A stretch of DNA of 64,000 nt from Bacteroidaceae bacterium (lineage in GTDB: Bacteria; Bacteroidota; Bacteroidia; Bacteroidales; Bacteroidaceae). The stretch is taken from assembly GCA_024398435.1 (NCBI GenBank), contig JAKSJD010000001.1, positions 186,001 to 250,000 of the forward strand. The letters are read 5' to 3'. Positions 8,676 to 17,743 of the stretch are shown piece by piece (positions within the stretch are counted from its first letter, which is position 1; every line of letters starts with the position of its first letter). The position numbers and the translations under genes are program-made. The notes beneath the pieces are model-generated. The model had not been told where the DNA came from. It saw only the letters and a list, made by a program, of their open reading frames with translations, and did no database searches.

Positions 8676-10523
8676 TTATTCTTCAGAATCGATTACGGCA
8701 ATCTTTTCCTTGATTTCCTTCAAGTCAGCACGAAGCTTATCCACCTTACGATTGAGTTCGTCGACAAGTGAATTACCCTTGCTGCCCTTTGAGAGATTGA
8801 GGAATCCGAGGTTGTTTTCGTAAGTCTTGATTTCCTGAGCAAGGATTTCTGCCTGACGAACCAAGCGATCGCGAACCTTTTCACCACCTCCTGCAACTTC
8901 GTTCTTGAACTTCTCGACTCTACGCTTTGAAGCTGTTTGGCCAAGATAATCATAAAGACGATTCATCTGTTCGCGAAGAGCCTTGTAAATCTTATCTTTT
9001 TCCTTGAATGGAACATGACCGATTCCGTCCCATTCTGCCTGAGCATCCTTGAGTTGCTGACGAAGGTCTTCCACTTCTTCAGGCACGATTGCTGCAAGGC
9101 GGTCAACAATTGACTGCTTCTTTGCAAGGTTCTCGTTTTGCTCACCATACTTTGAAGATGTAGATTGCTTCTTTGCCTCGAAGAAAGCATCACAAGCAGC
9201 ATTGAAACGAGACCAAAGTTCGTCACTATGTTTCTTTGGAACAGCACCGATTGTCTTCCATTCCTTCTGCATTGCAACAAGGCGGTCGGTTGTCTGCTTC
9301 CAATCCTGACTATCCTTCAAAGCCTCAGCTTCTTCTGTGAGTTCGCGCTTCTTCTTGAGATTATCATTCAATGCATCACGAGTTTGCTTGAAGAAGTCGG
9401 CCTTCTTTGTAAAGAAAGCATCACAAGCAGCACGGAAACGATCATAAATCTTCTGATTCATCTTCTGTGGAGCAAATCCGATAGTCTTCCACTTTGCCTG
9501 CAAAGCAGTAATCTGCTCTGAAGCCTGATTCCAATCTGCAAATGTCTTCAAGCCTTCCATATCGAAGCTTTCGATGATTTCACAGATTGCAGTCTTTTGG
9601 TCGAGATTTGCATTTTCTGATTCTTTGCGAGATTCGAAATAGTCTTGATGGCGCTTATTGATGATAGTTGAAGCTGCCTTGAAGCGATTCCAAATGTCTT
9701 CACGAAGTTCTCTAGAAACAGGGCCAATCTCGCGGAATTGCTGATGGAGTTGCTGCAATTGACGGAATGCTGCGATAACATCAGTTTCGTCAGCAAGGCG
9801 TTCTGCTGCTTCGCAAAGGGCTTCCTTCATTTCGAGATTCTTCTTGAAGTCGTAAGCTCGGAACTCATTATTGAGTTTCAAAGTATCGTAATACTTCTCA
9901 ACCTGTACCTGATAAGTCTTCCACAATTCAGTAGCCTTTTCTGCTGGAACATCCTTGATTTCGTTCCACTGCTGCTGAAGCTGACGGAATTCGTTGTACA
10001 TCTTATTTACTTCATCAGGACTGTCGAGAATAGCCTTAATCTTCTCAATAATCTGTAACTTCTTCAGGTAGTTTTCTTCCTTCTGCTTTTCCTGAGCCTC
10101 ATGCTGAGCAGCTCTTTGTTCGCGAACTACTGCAAACTGCTCTTTGAAGACACTTTCAAGTGGGTCGATTGCTGGTTGGAATGCTTCCGCATCGCCACCT
10201 TCATCAACAAACTGCTTATAAGCAGCTTCGCCCTCTTGCTTGAGAATGCGATAGAAATGGCTCTTCAATCCGTCCATTTCCTGACGAGTGATTTCTTCAC
10301 CGCTTTCTGCGATTGTCTTCAATCGTTCGATAATTTCTTCCTTTGTCTTTGGCAAGGCAACAGCTGCTTCTTCTGCAGGTTCTGCTTCAGCCTCCTCTAC
10401 AGGTTGTGCTTCAGTTTCTACTGCTGGTGCTGCTTCAACGATAGGTTCTTCTGATTGTGTAGGTTCAACTACTGGAGTTGGTTCAACTACAGGTTCATTG
10501 TCGATTACTTGATTTTCTTCCAT
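8676..10523 (-). CDS. DUF349 repeat protein with acidic N-terminal tail
   Basis: A 615-residue, almost entirely helical protein built from repeated DUF349 helical units, each with a W..IG.VP/P.K...ELW.RF.AACDAFF pattern (for example WKTIGAVPKKHSDELWSRF). About five units are visible between residues 150 and 540, and a coiled-coil tail follows. Residues 5-60 are a Pro/Glu/Val-rich disordered segment. No signal peptide or membrane segment is visible, so it is probably cytoplasmic. The family is common in Bacteroidota but its role is not established. It is the last gene of the rsfS-ftsH-cdsA-DUF349 run, 14 bases after cdsA. Confidence 0.88.
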   Translation of the reverse strand: MEENQVIDNEPVVEPTPVVEPTQSEEPIVEAAPAVETEAQPVEEAEAEPAEEAAVALPKTKEEIIERLKTIAESGEEITRQEMDGLKSHFYRILKQEGEAAYKQFVDEGGDAEAFQPAIDPLESVFKEQFAVVREQRAAQHEAQEKQKEENYLKKLQIIEKIKAILDSPDEVNKMYNEFRQLQQQWNEIKDVPAEKATELWKTYQVQVEKYYDTLKLNNEFRAYDFKKNLEMKEALCEAAERLADETDVIAAFRQLQQLHQQFREIGPVSRELREDIWNRFKAASTIINKRHQDYFESRKESENANLDQKTAICEIIESFDMEGLKTFADWNQASEQITALQAKWKTIGFAPQKMNQKIYDRFRAACDAFFTKKADFFKQTRDALNDNLKKKRELTEEAEALKDSQDWKQTTDRLVAMQKEWKTIGAVPKKHSDELWSRFNAACDAFFEAKKQSTSSKYGEQNENLAKKQSIVDRLAAIVPEEVEDLRQQLKDAQAEWDGIGHVPFKEKDKIYKALREQMNRLYDYLGQTASKRRVEKFKNEVAGGGEKVRDRLVRQAEILAQEIKTYENNLGFLNLSKGSKGNSLVDELNRKVDKLRADLKEIKEKIAVIDSEE

Positions 10524-10537
10524 AATATATTATTTTT

Positions 10538-11410
10538 TTAGTTGTTTGCGAAAAATTGAGTAACTGTATATATATAAACTACTGCCATTGGAATGGCAAG
10601 CAGGGAACTGTCGAACCTATCGAGCATTCCACCGTGTCCCGGAAGTATGTTTCCAGAATCCTTGATGCCGAGTTTTCGCTTGATGAGCGACTCAACAAGG
10701 TCGCCCCAAGTACCAAATGCAACCACAACGATTGCCAAACCCGCCCATCCAAGTCGGTTGAATAAATCGTTTGTGGCATTGAAGTCCTGACTATAGAATG
10801 CAATAACCTGCGAAACAAGTATTGCCATAATGAATGCCGCAATCGTACCTTCCCAGGATTTCTTTGGCGAAATGCGAAGGAAAAGTCTGTGGCGGCCGAG
10901 CCAAGTACCAAATCCATAAGCTGCCGAATCTCCAAACCAAATAAAGATGAAGACAGAAAGTGTGAATACAGGACTGTAGGCCACATTCATTGTTCCGTCG
11001 ATTGCCACGAATGAAAGAGCATTCAGAAGGGCAAAAGGCAAAGCAATATAGAGTTGGGACATAAAGGTGAATGCCCAATTGAGCAACACGTTATTGTCCT
11101 TGAAATAGAGTTCTGCAATCAAGAGATAAACCAATGTAATGAGGTAAGGGATGAACACTTCAGCCCCGGCCACACTTGCATTGAATGCCCAAACAGCAAA
11201 GAAGAAATAAACGGAAGCCACGGTTGTGATAAATCGATTGACTTGGCAACCTGCATGCTTATTCATTAACGAACAAAACTCCCACGTTGTAAGTCCGGAG
11301 AATGCCGCAAACAAAATAGCGTATGCCAGTGGATGCAAAAGGATGCAAGCCACTACCACCGCCACGAAGGCCAAGCCTGTGATTGTCCGAACTATTAAAT
11401 TCTTCTTCAT
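10538..11410 (-). CDS. cdsA: Phosphatidate cytidylyltransferase
   Basis: A 290-residue integral membrane enzyme with about eight hydrophobic segments. It carries the CdsA signature SPKKSWEG followed by GDLVESLIKRKLGIKDSG and LPGHGGMLDRFDS, the conserved metal-binding part of the family. It makes CDP-diacylglycerol from phosphatidate and CTP, the branch point of phospholipid synthesis. It lies between ftsH (67-base gap) and the DUF349 gene (14-base gap). The rsfS-ftsH-cdsA order is a conserved arrangement in Bacteroidota. Confidence 0.95.
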   Translation of the reverse strand: MKKNLIVRTITGLAFVAVVVACILLHPLAYAILFAAFSGLTTWEFCSLMNKHAGCQVNRFITTVASVYFFFAVWAFNASVAGAEVFIPYLITLVYLLIAELYFKDNNVLLNWAFTFMSQLYIALPFALLNALSFVAIDGTMNVAYSPVFTLSVFIFIWFGDSAAYGFGTWLGRHRLFLRISPKKSWEGTIAAFIMAILVSQVIAFYSQDFNATNDLFNRLGWAGLAIVVVAFGTWGDLVESLIKRKLGIKDSGNILPGHGGMLDRFDSSLLAIPMAVVYIYTVTQFFANN

Positions 11411-11477
11411 CTCTTATTTTCGTTTATTTATTCATCAATGCTTCAAAGAAGCAATTATCAATTTATCAGTTATCAGT

Positions 11478-14024
11478 TTACCAACCGAACAATGTATATT
11501 CCTGTGGTTTTGCATTGTTGTCCTTGCCTTCAGCCTTTGGTTCTTCAGCTGGTTGTGGCTGAGGTTCCTCGTCGGCTTCAGGAGTTTGAGCCTCATCTTC
11601 AGTTTCGGTTTCTTCTGGTTGATAAGGTTCATCGATTGGTTCGAATGGTTCCATTTCTGGATATTCAGGTTCTGCAGAAGTTTCAGAAGGTTCTTCTGCT
11701 TCTGCAGGTTCTGCCTCTTCGGGTTCTTCTTCAACTGGAGAACAAGCAGGAGCCACATACTCCTCTTTCTCTTCCTTTGCAGGAGTTTCCTCCTCTTCTG
11801 CCAATGGTTCATCATCTGCCAATTCATCTGCACCAGTGGCAAATGTTGTCACCTTCAATTCCTGGAAAGGTTTCTTTGGTGCTGGTTCTTCTTCGGCCAT
11901 TGGTTCTTCCACTACTTCAGCAGTTGTAGAAACCGATTCGTTGGGTACTACCTGACCTGGATTCTCCTGATTCTGGTCGGCTAGTTCGCCATTCTTTGCC
12001 TTCTCCACCACTGCATCCACTGCCTTGCGACGGATGAATTCCTCGTTTTCGGCCGAATGGTCCATGAGGTCGTCATTTGCGTTCTGCTTATCTGCTTCAC
12101 TGTTGGCTGCAAGGATTTCCTCTGTTCTCGAAGTCCAAGGACGCTTACCGAATATGCGTTCAACATCTTCTGCAAAGATGACTTCCCTATCAATGAGCAA
12201 TTGAGCCAATTGTGCATGGCCTTCCTTGTGTTCACTGAGGATTTGCTTTGCTCTTTCATATTGCTCGGCAATCTGCTTCTTCACCTCTTCATCGATGAGT
12301 TGGGCAGTATGGTCACTATATGGTTTGCTGAAAGCATATTCCTCATTATTATAATAGCAGAGGTTTGGCAACGAATCGCTCATACCTGCATAGGCAATCA
12401 TTCCATACGAACGCTTTGTAACGGTTTCAAGGTCGTTCATTGCTCCTGTTGAGATTCTGCCAGTGCAGAGTTCTTCGGCTGCACGTCCACCAAGGGTGGC
12501 ACAAATCTCATCGAGCATTTCTTCCTTTGTAGTGATTTGGCGTTCCTCTGGCATATACCAAGCGGCTCCGAGTGCCTGACCACGAGGAACGATTGTTACC
12601 TTCACAAGTGGGTTGGCATACTGACAGAACCAACTGATAGTGGCGTGACCTGCTTCGTGGAGTGCGATTGTGCGCTTTTCGGCTGCCGTCATCACCTTTG
12701 TCTTCTTCTCAAGACCTCCGATGATTCGGTCGACTGCATCGAGGAAGCATTGCTTGTTAACCCATTTGCTGTTGTTGCGAGCAGCAATAAGTGCTGCCTC
12801 ATTACATACATTGGCAATATCTGCTCCTGAGAATCCAGGAGTTTGGCGTGCAAGTGTGTCAACATCCACAGTTTCGTCGATTTTGATAGGACGGAGATGC
12901 ACGTTGAAGATTGCCTTTCTTTCGTTGAGGTCAGGAAGGTCAACATGAATCTGGCGGTCGAATCGTCCGGCACGGAGAAGTGCCTTATCGAGAATGTCGG
13001 CACGGTTTGTGGCTGCAAGGATTATGACTCCGCTGTTTGTACCAAAGCCGTCCATCTCGGTAAGCAACTGGTTGAGCGTGTTCTCGCGTTCATCGTTTCC
13101 GCCCATATTGGCATTCTTTCCACGGGCACGACCGATTGCATCGATTTCGTCGATGAAGATAATGCAAGGTGACTTTTCCTTTGCCTGCTGGAACAAATCG
13201 CGAACTCGGCTTGCTCCTACTCCCACGAACATCTCGACGAAATCAGAACCTGACATCGAGAAGAACGGAACCTCTGCCTCGCCTGCAACGGCCTTGGCCA
13301 AGAGAGTCTTACCTGTTCCTGGAGGGCCCACAAGGAGTGCGCCCTTTGGTATCTTACCTCCAAGTTCGGTGTACTTCTTTGGATTCTTGAGGAAATCGAC
13401 GATTTCGTGTACTTCGCGCTTTGCCTCTGTCTGTCCGGCTACATCCTTGAATGTTATCTTGTCCTTCGAATTCTTCTGTTCGAAGAGTTTTGCCTTCGAC
13501 TTGCCGAAACTGAAGATGCCTCCACCTCCAGCTCCATTGCCCATTCGGCCCATGATGAAAAACCAGAGCACGATGAAAAGAATGATTGGACCTACCTGAA
13601 GCAGAATGTTCCAGAACATATTGCTGTCGTGCTCATAGCTTACCTTTCCTTGGAAATGCTCGTTTGAACGGGCAGAATCAATATGCTGTTCGAGATTCTC
13701 AACCGAACCAAACTCAACCATCGGAGTGCGAGGGCGGGACGTGCTCTTTGCCACATCTCCGTAAATATATTTCTCGCCATCCTGGTTGACAGAGAACTTC
13801 AGTGAGAGGTTGTCCTTATTGACGAGGATTTCCTTCACATAGCCACTGTCAAGGCAAGCCTGGAAATCCGTATATGTCAGCTGTTTGCCAGTTGATTCTC
13901 CACCCTTAAACAAATACATCATCGCAATGACGACTATCACGGTAATATAGAGCCAATTGAAATTGAATTTTGGCTTCTTTCCCTTGCCGTCAGCATTCAT
14001 CTTCCTATTTGTATTCTCGCTCAT
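11478..14024 (-). CDS. ftsH: ATP-dependent zinc metalloprotease FtsH with long acidic tail
   Basis: An 848-residue membrane AAA+ protease. Transmembrane segments lie near residues 23-40 and 137-158. The AAA domain has Walker A GPPGTGKT (233-240), Walker [10 protein letters not shown] and the second region of homology ending GRFDR. The zinc site is HEAGH (456-460), with a probable third ligand D531. FtsH degrades misfolded and short-lived membrane and cytosolic proteins. The family usually ends near residue 640-680; here residues from about 650 to 848 form an extra tail very rich in Glu, Pro and Ala that ends [10 protein letters not shown]. The start MSENTNRKM fits the 57-base gap after rsfS. 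Confidence 0.96.
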   Translation of the reverse strand: MSENTNRKMNADGKGKKPKFNFNWLYITVIVVIAMMYLFKGGESTGKQLTYTDFQACLDSGYVKEILVNKDNLSLKFSVNQDGEKYIYGDVAKSTSRPRTPMVEFGSVENLEQHIDSARSNEHFQGKVSYEHDSNMFWNILLQVGPIILFIVLWFFIMGRMGNGAGGGGIFSFGKSKAKLFEQKNSKDKITFKDVAGQTEAKREVHEIVDFLKNPKKYTELGGKIPKGALLVGPPGTGKTLLAKAVAGEAEVPFFSMSGSDFVEMFVGVGASRVRDLFQQAKEKSPCIIFIDEIDAIGRARGKNANMGGNDERENTLNQLLTEMDGFGTNSGVIILAATNRADILDKALLRAGRFDRQIHVDLPDLNERKAIFNVHLRPIKIDETVDVDTLARQTPGFSGADIANVCNEAALIAARNNSKWVNKQCFLDAVDRIIGGLEKKTKVMTAAEKRTIALHEAGHATISWFCQYANPLVKVTIVPRGQALGAAWYMPEERQITTKEEMLDEICATLGGRAAEELCTGRISTGAMNDLETVTKRSYGMIAYAGMSDSLPNLCYYNNEEYAFSKPYSDHTAQLIDEEVKKQIAEQYERAKQILSEHKEGHAQLAQLLIDREVIFAEDVERIFGKRPWTSRTEEILAANSEADKQNANDDLMDHSAENEEFIRRKAVDAVVEKAKNGELADQNQENPGQVVPNESVSTTAEVVEEPMAEEEPAPKKPFQELKVTTFATGADELADDEPLAEEEETPAKEEKEEYVAPACSPVEEEPEEAEPAEAEEPSETSAEPEYPEMEPFEPIDEPYQPEETETEDEAQTPEADEEPQPQPAEEPKAEGKDNNAKPQEYTLFGW

Positions 14025-14081
14025 TTGCTTAATTTCTTGTTTCTTACATAATTAAATCATTACCTTGTCCGTCCGACCCGA

Positions 14082-14438
14082 CTAATCCAAATCTGGAATA
14101 TCCTCGAATTTGGCATCTTCCCAAAGGTTGTCGATGTCGTAGAACTGACGGAAATCGGGCACAAACACATGAACCACAATGTCGGCAAAGTCCATTGCCA
14201 CCCACAGGTTATTGTTTTTGCCGGCAATAGAAAGTGACTTCACTCCCATCTCCGTCCTCATCTTATTCTCAACCGAATCAGAAATAGCAGACACCTGAGT
14301 TGGCGTATTGCCCTCGCAGATGACGATAAAGTCACAGATGGTGTCATCGATTTTCCTCAAATCCACAACTCTCACGTTTCGGCCCTTCTTGTCCTGAATG
14401 CCATCGACGATATTTTTCAGTGTCTTATTTAATCTCAT
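14082..14438 (-). CDS. rsfS: Ribosome silencing factor
   Basis: The start at 14438 (MRLNKTLKNIVDGI) is preferred over an ATG 24 bases upstream, as family members begin at this point; the protein is 118 residues. It shows the RsfS/Iojap pattern: VVDLRKIDDTICDFIVICEG, then QVSAISDSVENKM and WVAMDFADIVVHVF. RsfS binds ribosomal protein L14 and blocks joining of the ribosomal subunits when nutrients are short. It heads the rsfS-ftsH-cdsA run. Confidence 0.93.
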   Translation of the reverse strand: MRLNKTLKNIVDGIQDKKGRNVRVVDLRKIDDTICDFIVICEGNTPTQVSAISDSVENKMRTEMGVKSLSIAGKNNNLWVAMDFADIVVHVFVPDFRQFYDIDNLWEDAKFEDIPDLD

Positions 14439-14459
14439 ACTATTACTGCAAATTCGCCA

Positions 14460-14467
14460 CAAAGATA
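14460..14467 (-). promoter_or_regulatory. Probable -7 box (TATCTTTG) for rsfS-ftsH-cdsA
   Basis: On the minus strand TATCTTTG lies 22 bases before the rsfS start codon and matches the Bacteroidota TANNTTTG box exactly. No clear TTTG is present at the right upstream distance. Confidence 0.5.
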
Positions 14468-14784
14468 ATAAATTATTAGCTTCGCCGAACTAAAGTTCGA
14501 GTTTTTTACGTCAAAAAACATAAAATAATCCATTTTCCGTGCCATTTCTTCATTTCCAAAGGCCTTTTTTTCGGCTGAAAATGCAACAACATTATAAAAT
14601 AATGGAACTCATTTCCGCTCTCACAAATCACAATCCATTCGAAACACCTCCTATTGATTCCCGTCCTCAAACGCATTTTCCACCCCCCGTTTTCTGCCCT
14701 CAAAACTTCCTTTCCGAAGCCAGCAACATTTTCCTTTTTCTATAGGAATATTTTCTTTTTTACCTAGAAACAAAACTAAAATAA
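14468..14784. other. Non-coding spacer upstream of rsfS
   Basis: No supportable gene is present. There is a T-rich stretch around 14500 and only short open frames without family features. This spacer of roughly 700 bases between rsfS and the tRNA contains the AT-rich repeat array listed next. Confidence 0.5.
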
Positions 14785-14868
14785 TGTACATAATTATTAA
14801 TAATATTGACATAATTAATATTAATATTGTACATAATTATTTAACGTTATGTACATAATTATTAAAAT
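14785..14868. repeat. Four AT-rich tandem units, core GTACATAATTATT
   Basis: The anchor ACATAATTA starts at 14788, 14809, 14831 and 14853, spacings of 21, 22 and 22 bases. Three units read GTACATAATTATT and one is GACATAATTAATA. The array lies alone in the rsfS to tRNA-Gln spacer. Confidence 0.85.
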
Positions 14869-15079
14869 GTTTCTATAAGTTTTAGGTTTTTCTCCTATAA
14901 AAACGATAAAATATAGCCGGAAACAAAGAAAAAGTAAGCCAATAAATCACTCTGAAAACGCCCGAAATCCAGATTGCCGGAAAAACACAAAATCAAGCCC
15001 GATTTTGCCCTTTACAACGGGTAAAAAAGGCTTCAAGGAAAAAAACTTCAAGAAAAATCAAAAAAAATTGCAATAATGT

Positions 15080-15110
15080 TTTGTCGGTTCAACAAAAAGC
15101 ACTACATTTG
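15080..15110 (+). promoter_or_regulatory. Promoter for tRNA-Gln
   Basis: TTTG (15080-15083), a 19-base spacer and TACATTTG (15103-15110) fit the Bacteroidota consensus. The tRNA begins 54 bases further on. Confidence 0.65.
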
Positions 15111-15164
15111 CACCCGCAAAACGGAAAAGATGGCATCTTAAGCCGTGAGCCTCGAAAGAGAAAT

Positions 15165-15239
15165 TGGGATATGGTGTAATTGGCAACACAACAGATTCTG
15201 GTCCTGTTATTTTGGGTTCGAGTCCCGATATCCCAACCA
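15165..15239 (+). tRNA. tRNA-Gln (anticodon CTG), CCA encoded
   Basis: A 75-nt cloverleaf with acceptor stem TGGGATA/TATCCCA, discriminator A and genomically encoded CCA. The D arm is GTGT/ACAC and the T arm GGG-TTCGAGT-CCC. The anticodon loop TTCTGGT places CTG at positions 34-36, reading CAG. The last pair of the anticodon stem (A31 and C39) appears mismatched, so that arm closes with four good pairs. Confidence 0.92.
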
Positions 15240-15240
15240 C

Positions 15241-15276
15241 AAAAAAGGATGATGACTCAGTCACCATCCTTTTTTG
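15241..15276. terminator. Bidirectional terminator between tRNA-Gln and murF
   Basis: AAAAAAGGATG pairs with CATCCTTTTTT around a loop that can itself pair partly (TGACTCAGTCA). A-run and T-run flank the stem, so it can serve both converging units. Confidence 0.85.
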
Positions 15277-15283
15277 TTTATTC

Positions 15284-16621
15284 TCACAACTCACTCACAA
15301 GAGTATAAAGTCGGGTTGAATTCGAACCTTTTACAAGGATTGTCTTGTCTTTCACAGCCGAAGAATGTAGTTCGGCAACCACTTCCTCAACCGATGGGAA
15401 CAATTTCCAACAAACCTCATTTCCACAGCATTGGCACTTTGATTCGTTAACTTGTTGACCTGCTGACTGCTCAAAAGCTTTCTTGAATTCTTCTCCCACA
15501 AGCCAAATCGTCTTTATGTCCGAATCCTTCAACTGGCCAATAACGCCTAAATGCTCGTTAAGGCTCTCCTCGCCCAACTCTCTCATATCGCCAAGAACCA
15601 CCATCTTATTGTCGGCTTTCAATTGGCGGAAATTGTCGAGAGCTGCCTTCATGCTTGTTGGATTTGCATTGTAGGCATCAACAATAAGAGTGTTGTCCTT
15701 CGTCTGCATCAATTGTGAGCGATTGTTTGAAGGCACATAATCAGCCAAAGCTTGCAAAATGTTATCGGTTGGTACGTTGAAATAGCGACCAATAGTGGCT
15801 GCAGCCATCATATTGTCAGCATTATAAGCTCCGATCAGATGGGTTTCTATTTTCTTTCCTTCAAAAGAGAAACGAACATAAGGAGAGGTTTGCTGACTTG
15901 CAGAATCATTCGATTGCTGACTTTGGCCCTTATATTTCACGAGTTTCAAGCCATCGGAAATACCCATAAGATGAGGGTTCGACTCGTTGATGAACACTGT
16001 TCCACCCTTCTCTCTCAAGAAATCATAGAGTTCACCCTTTGTGTGGATAACACCCTCAAACGAACCGAATCCGAGCAAATGAGCACGTCCAACGTTTGTG
16101 ATGATACCGAAATCCGGTTCGGCAATATTGACGAGTGTCTTGATTTCCCCTGGATGATTGGCTCCCATTTCCACAACAGCCAATTCATGTTCCTTTGTCA
16201 ATCGAAGAAGAGTTTTAGGCACTCCAATATGGTTATTGAAATTGCCTTGAGTGAAAAGCACATTATATTTCTTCGAAAGAACAGACGAAGTGAGTTCCTT
16301 CGTTGTGGTTTTACCGTTAGTTCCCGTGATTGCAAGGATTGGAGTTCCGAGTTGTTTCCTATGATAGTTAGCCAACATTTGGAGAGCCTTCAACGAATCT
16401 TCCACTCGGAAAATGCGAGGATTTCCATCAGTTCCTTCCACATCTTCGTCCACAACTGCATAAGAACATCCTTGTTCCAATGCCTTGAGAGCAAAGAGAT
16501 TGCCATTGAAAGTCTCACCTTTGAGAGCAAAGAAAATCGAACCTTCAGGACAAACCCTACTATCTGTTGTCACTTCCTGATGCTCCAGAAATGCTTTGTA
16601 TAAATCTTCTATTTGTGTCAT
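15284..16621 (-). CDS. murF: UDP-N-acetylmuramoyl-tripeptide--D-alanyl-D-alanine ligase
   Basis: A 445-residue Mur ligase. The N-terminal domain shows TTDSRVCPEGSIFFALKG, the ATP loop is ITGTNGKTTTKEL, and the central domain has FNNHIGVPKTLL and VVEMGANHPGEI, the MurF signature. The C-terminal domain has VDAYNANPTSMKAAL. It adds D-Ala-D-Ala to the UDP-MurNAc-tripeptide in peptidoglycan synthesis. An unusual cysteine cluster (CQCCGNEVC) sits in the C-terminal domain where most homologues have none. The gene stands alone with its own promoter, away from a mur cluster. Confidence 0.95.
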   Translation of the reverse strand: MTQIEDLYKAFLEHQEVTTDSRVCPEGSIFFALKGETFNGNLFALKALEQGCSYAVVDEDVEGTDGNPRIFRVEDSLKALQMLANYHRKQLGTPILAITGTNGKTTTKELTSSVLSKKYNVLFTQGNFNNHIGVPKTLLRLTKEHELAVVEMGANHPGEIKTLVNIAEPDFGIITNVGRAHLLGFGSFEGVIHTKGELYDFLREKGGTVFINESNPHLMGISDGLKLVKYKGQSQQSNDSASQQTSPYVRFSFEGKKIETHLIGAYNADNMMAAATIGRYFNVPTDNILQALADYVPSNNRSQLMQTKDNTLIVDAYNANPTSMKAALDNFRQLKADNKMVVLGDMRELGEESLNEHLGVIGQLKDSDIKTIWLVGEEFKKAFEQSAGQQVNESKCQCCGNEVCWKLFPSVEEVVAELHSSAVKDKTILVKGSNSTRLYTLVSEL

Positions 16622-16651
16622 TATCGTATGATTGTTTTTGATTTCGTTTTA

Positions 16652-16683
16652 CAAAGATAGAGTATTTATCAATACCCACCAAA
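16652..16683 (-). promoter_or_regulatory. Promoter for murF
   Basis: On the minus strand TTTG (16680-16683), a 20-base spacer and TATCTTTG (16652-16659) match the Bacteroidota consensus. The murF start is 30 bases downstream. Confidence 0.75.
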
Positions 16684-16815
16684 GATTCTTTCAAAATATT
16701 AAGCCAAATAAAAATAATTTCCCTCTGAATGCATCTTATATCTACTATTTTTATCATCATTCTCGCAATATAGATTGCATCTCTGGAATAAAAACAAAAG
16801 TTTTTCCCTTTTTAT

Positions 16816-16846
16816 TTTGTATTTAGCTCGATTTGTATTATCTTTG
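16816..16846 (+). promoter_or_regulatory. Promoter for folP-cdaA
   Basis: TTTG (16816-16819), a 19-base spacer and TATCTTTG (16839-16846) match the Bacteroidota consensus. The preferred folP start is 22 bases downstream, which argues against the earlier ATG at 16833 lying inside the promoter. Confidence 0.7.
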
Positions 16847-16868
16847 TCACACATTATATATAATATAT

Positions 16869-17693
16869 ATGGAAAGGTGCAACTCATACACGCTGAATCT
16901 TGGTGGAACACTTATGGAAACGAGTATTCCGCTTGTGATGGGAATCGTGAATGCCACTCCCGACTCTTTCCACGAACATGCTTCGGATGCAGAAAGCATT
17001 GTAGCCACTGTGGAACGAATGATTAGGGAAGGAGCCGACATCATCGATATTGGTGGTATGAGTACCCGACCTGGAGCAAGTGATGTAAGCGAGGAAGAGG
17101 AATGGAGACGATTGGCAGAGGCTTTAGAATTGGTCAAAAGCAAATGGCCGCAAATGCCAATATCGGTCGACACTTTCCGTCCAACCATTGCAGAGAGATG
17201 CATCTGTGAATATGGAGCGCAGATAATAAACGACATTTCGGGTGGATGCAAAGAGATGTTTGAAGTAGTTGCTCGTACAAAAACTCCCTACATCCTTACT
17301 TTCAACGAAGAGCGCAAACCAGAGATGGACATCATAAAGCAAATGATGCTCTTCTTTGCAGAGAGAGTGCAGATGCTTCGCAACCGAGGACAAGCCGACC
17401 TCATTCTCGATCCCGGCTTTGGGTTCAACAAATCGGTTGAAGACAATTTCCGCCTCATGAGTCATCTTGATTGCCTCAAAGTATTGAATTTGCCTGTTCT
17501 CGTGGGAATATCCCGAAAGAGCATGATATACAAGACTTTGGAATGCACCCCAAATGAAGCCCTCAACGGAACAACCGCCCTCCACATGACGGCTTTGGAA
17601 AAGGGAGCCAGCATCCTCAGGGTGCACGATGTGGCCGAAGCAAAACAATGCATCAAGCTCAAAACCCTACTAAATTCTCCCTCGAAAGAATAA
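16869..17693 (+). CDS. folP: Dihydropteroate synthase
   Basis: A 274-residue TIM-barrel enzyme joining p-aminobenzoate to dihydropterin pyrophosphate in folate synthesis. Signatures are MGIVNATPDSFHEHA, DIIDIGGMSTRPGA, INDISGG, DPGFGFNKS and GISRKSM. The start at 16869 is taken because an earlier in-frame ATG falls inside the -7 promoter region. The family often has a TLMGVLNVTPDSFSDGG motif; here the loop reads FHEHASD without the GG. It is followed after 50 bases by cdaA, a pairing typical of Bacteroidota. Confidence 0.95.
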   Translation: MERCNSYTLNLGGTLMETSIPLVMGIVNATPDSFHEHASDAESIVATVERMIREGADIIDIGGMSTRPGASDVSEEEEWRRLAEALELVKSKWPQMPISVDTFRPTIAERCICEYGAQIINDISGGCKEMFEVVARTKTPYILTFNEERKPEMDIIKQMMLFFAERVQMLRNRGQADLILDPGFGFNKSVEDNFRLMSHLDCLKVLNLPVLVGISRKSMIYKTLECTPNEALNGTTALHMTALEKGASILRVHDVAEAKQCIKLKTLLNSPSKE

Positions 17694-17743
17694 GAACAAC
17701 AATAAAATAGAACTTTGTAATTAGCTAAATAGTAAATATAAAG

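Noticed and set aside
11226..11984. Phe/Trp/Leu-rich plus-strand frame opposite the ftsH tail
   Set aside because: Its odd composition mirrors the Glu/Pro-rich FtsH tail read backward.
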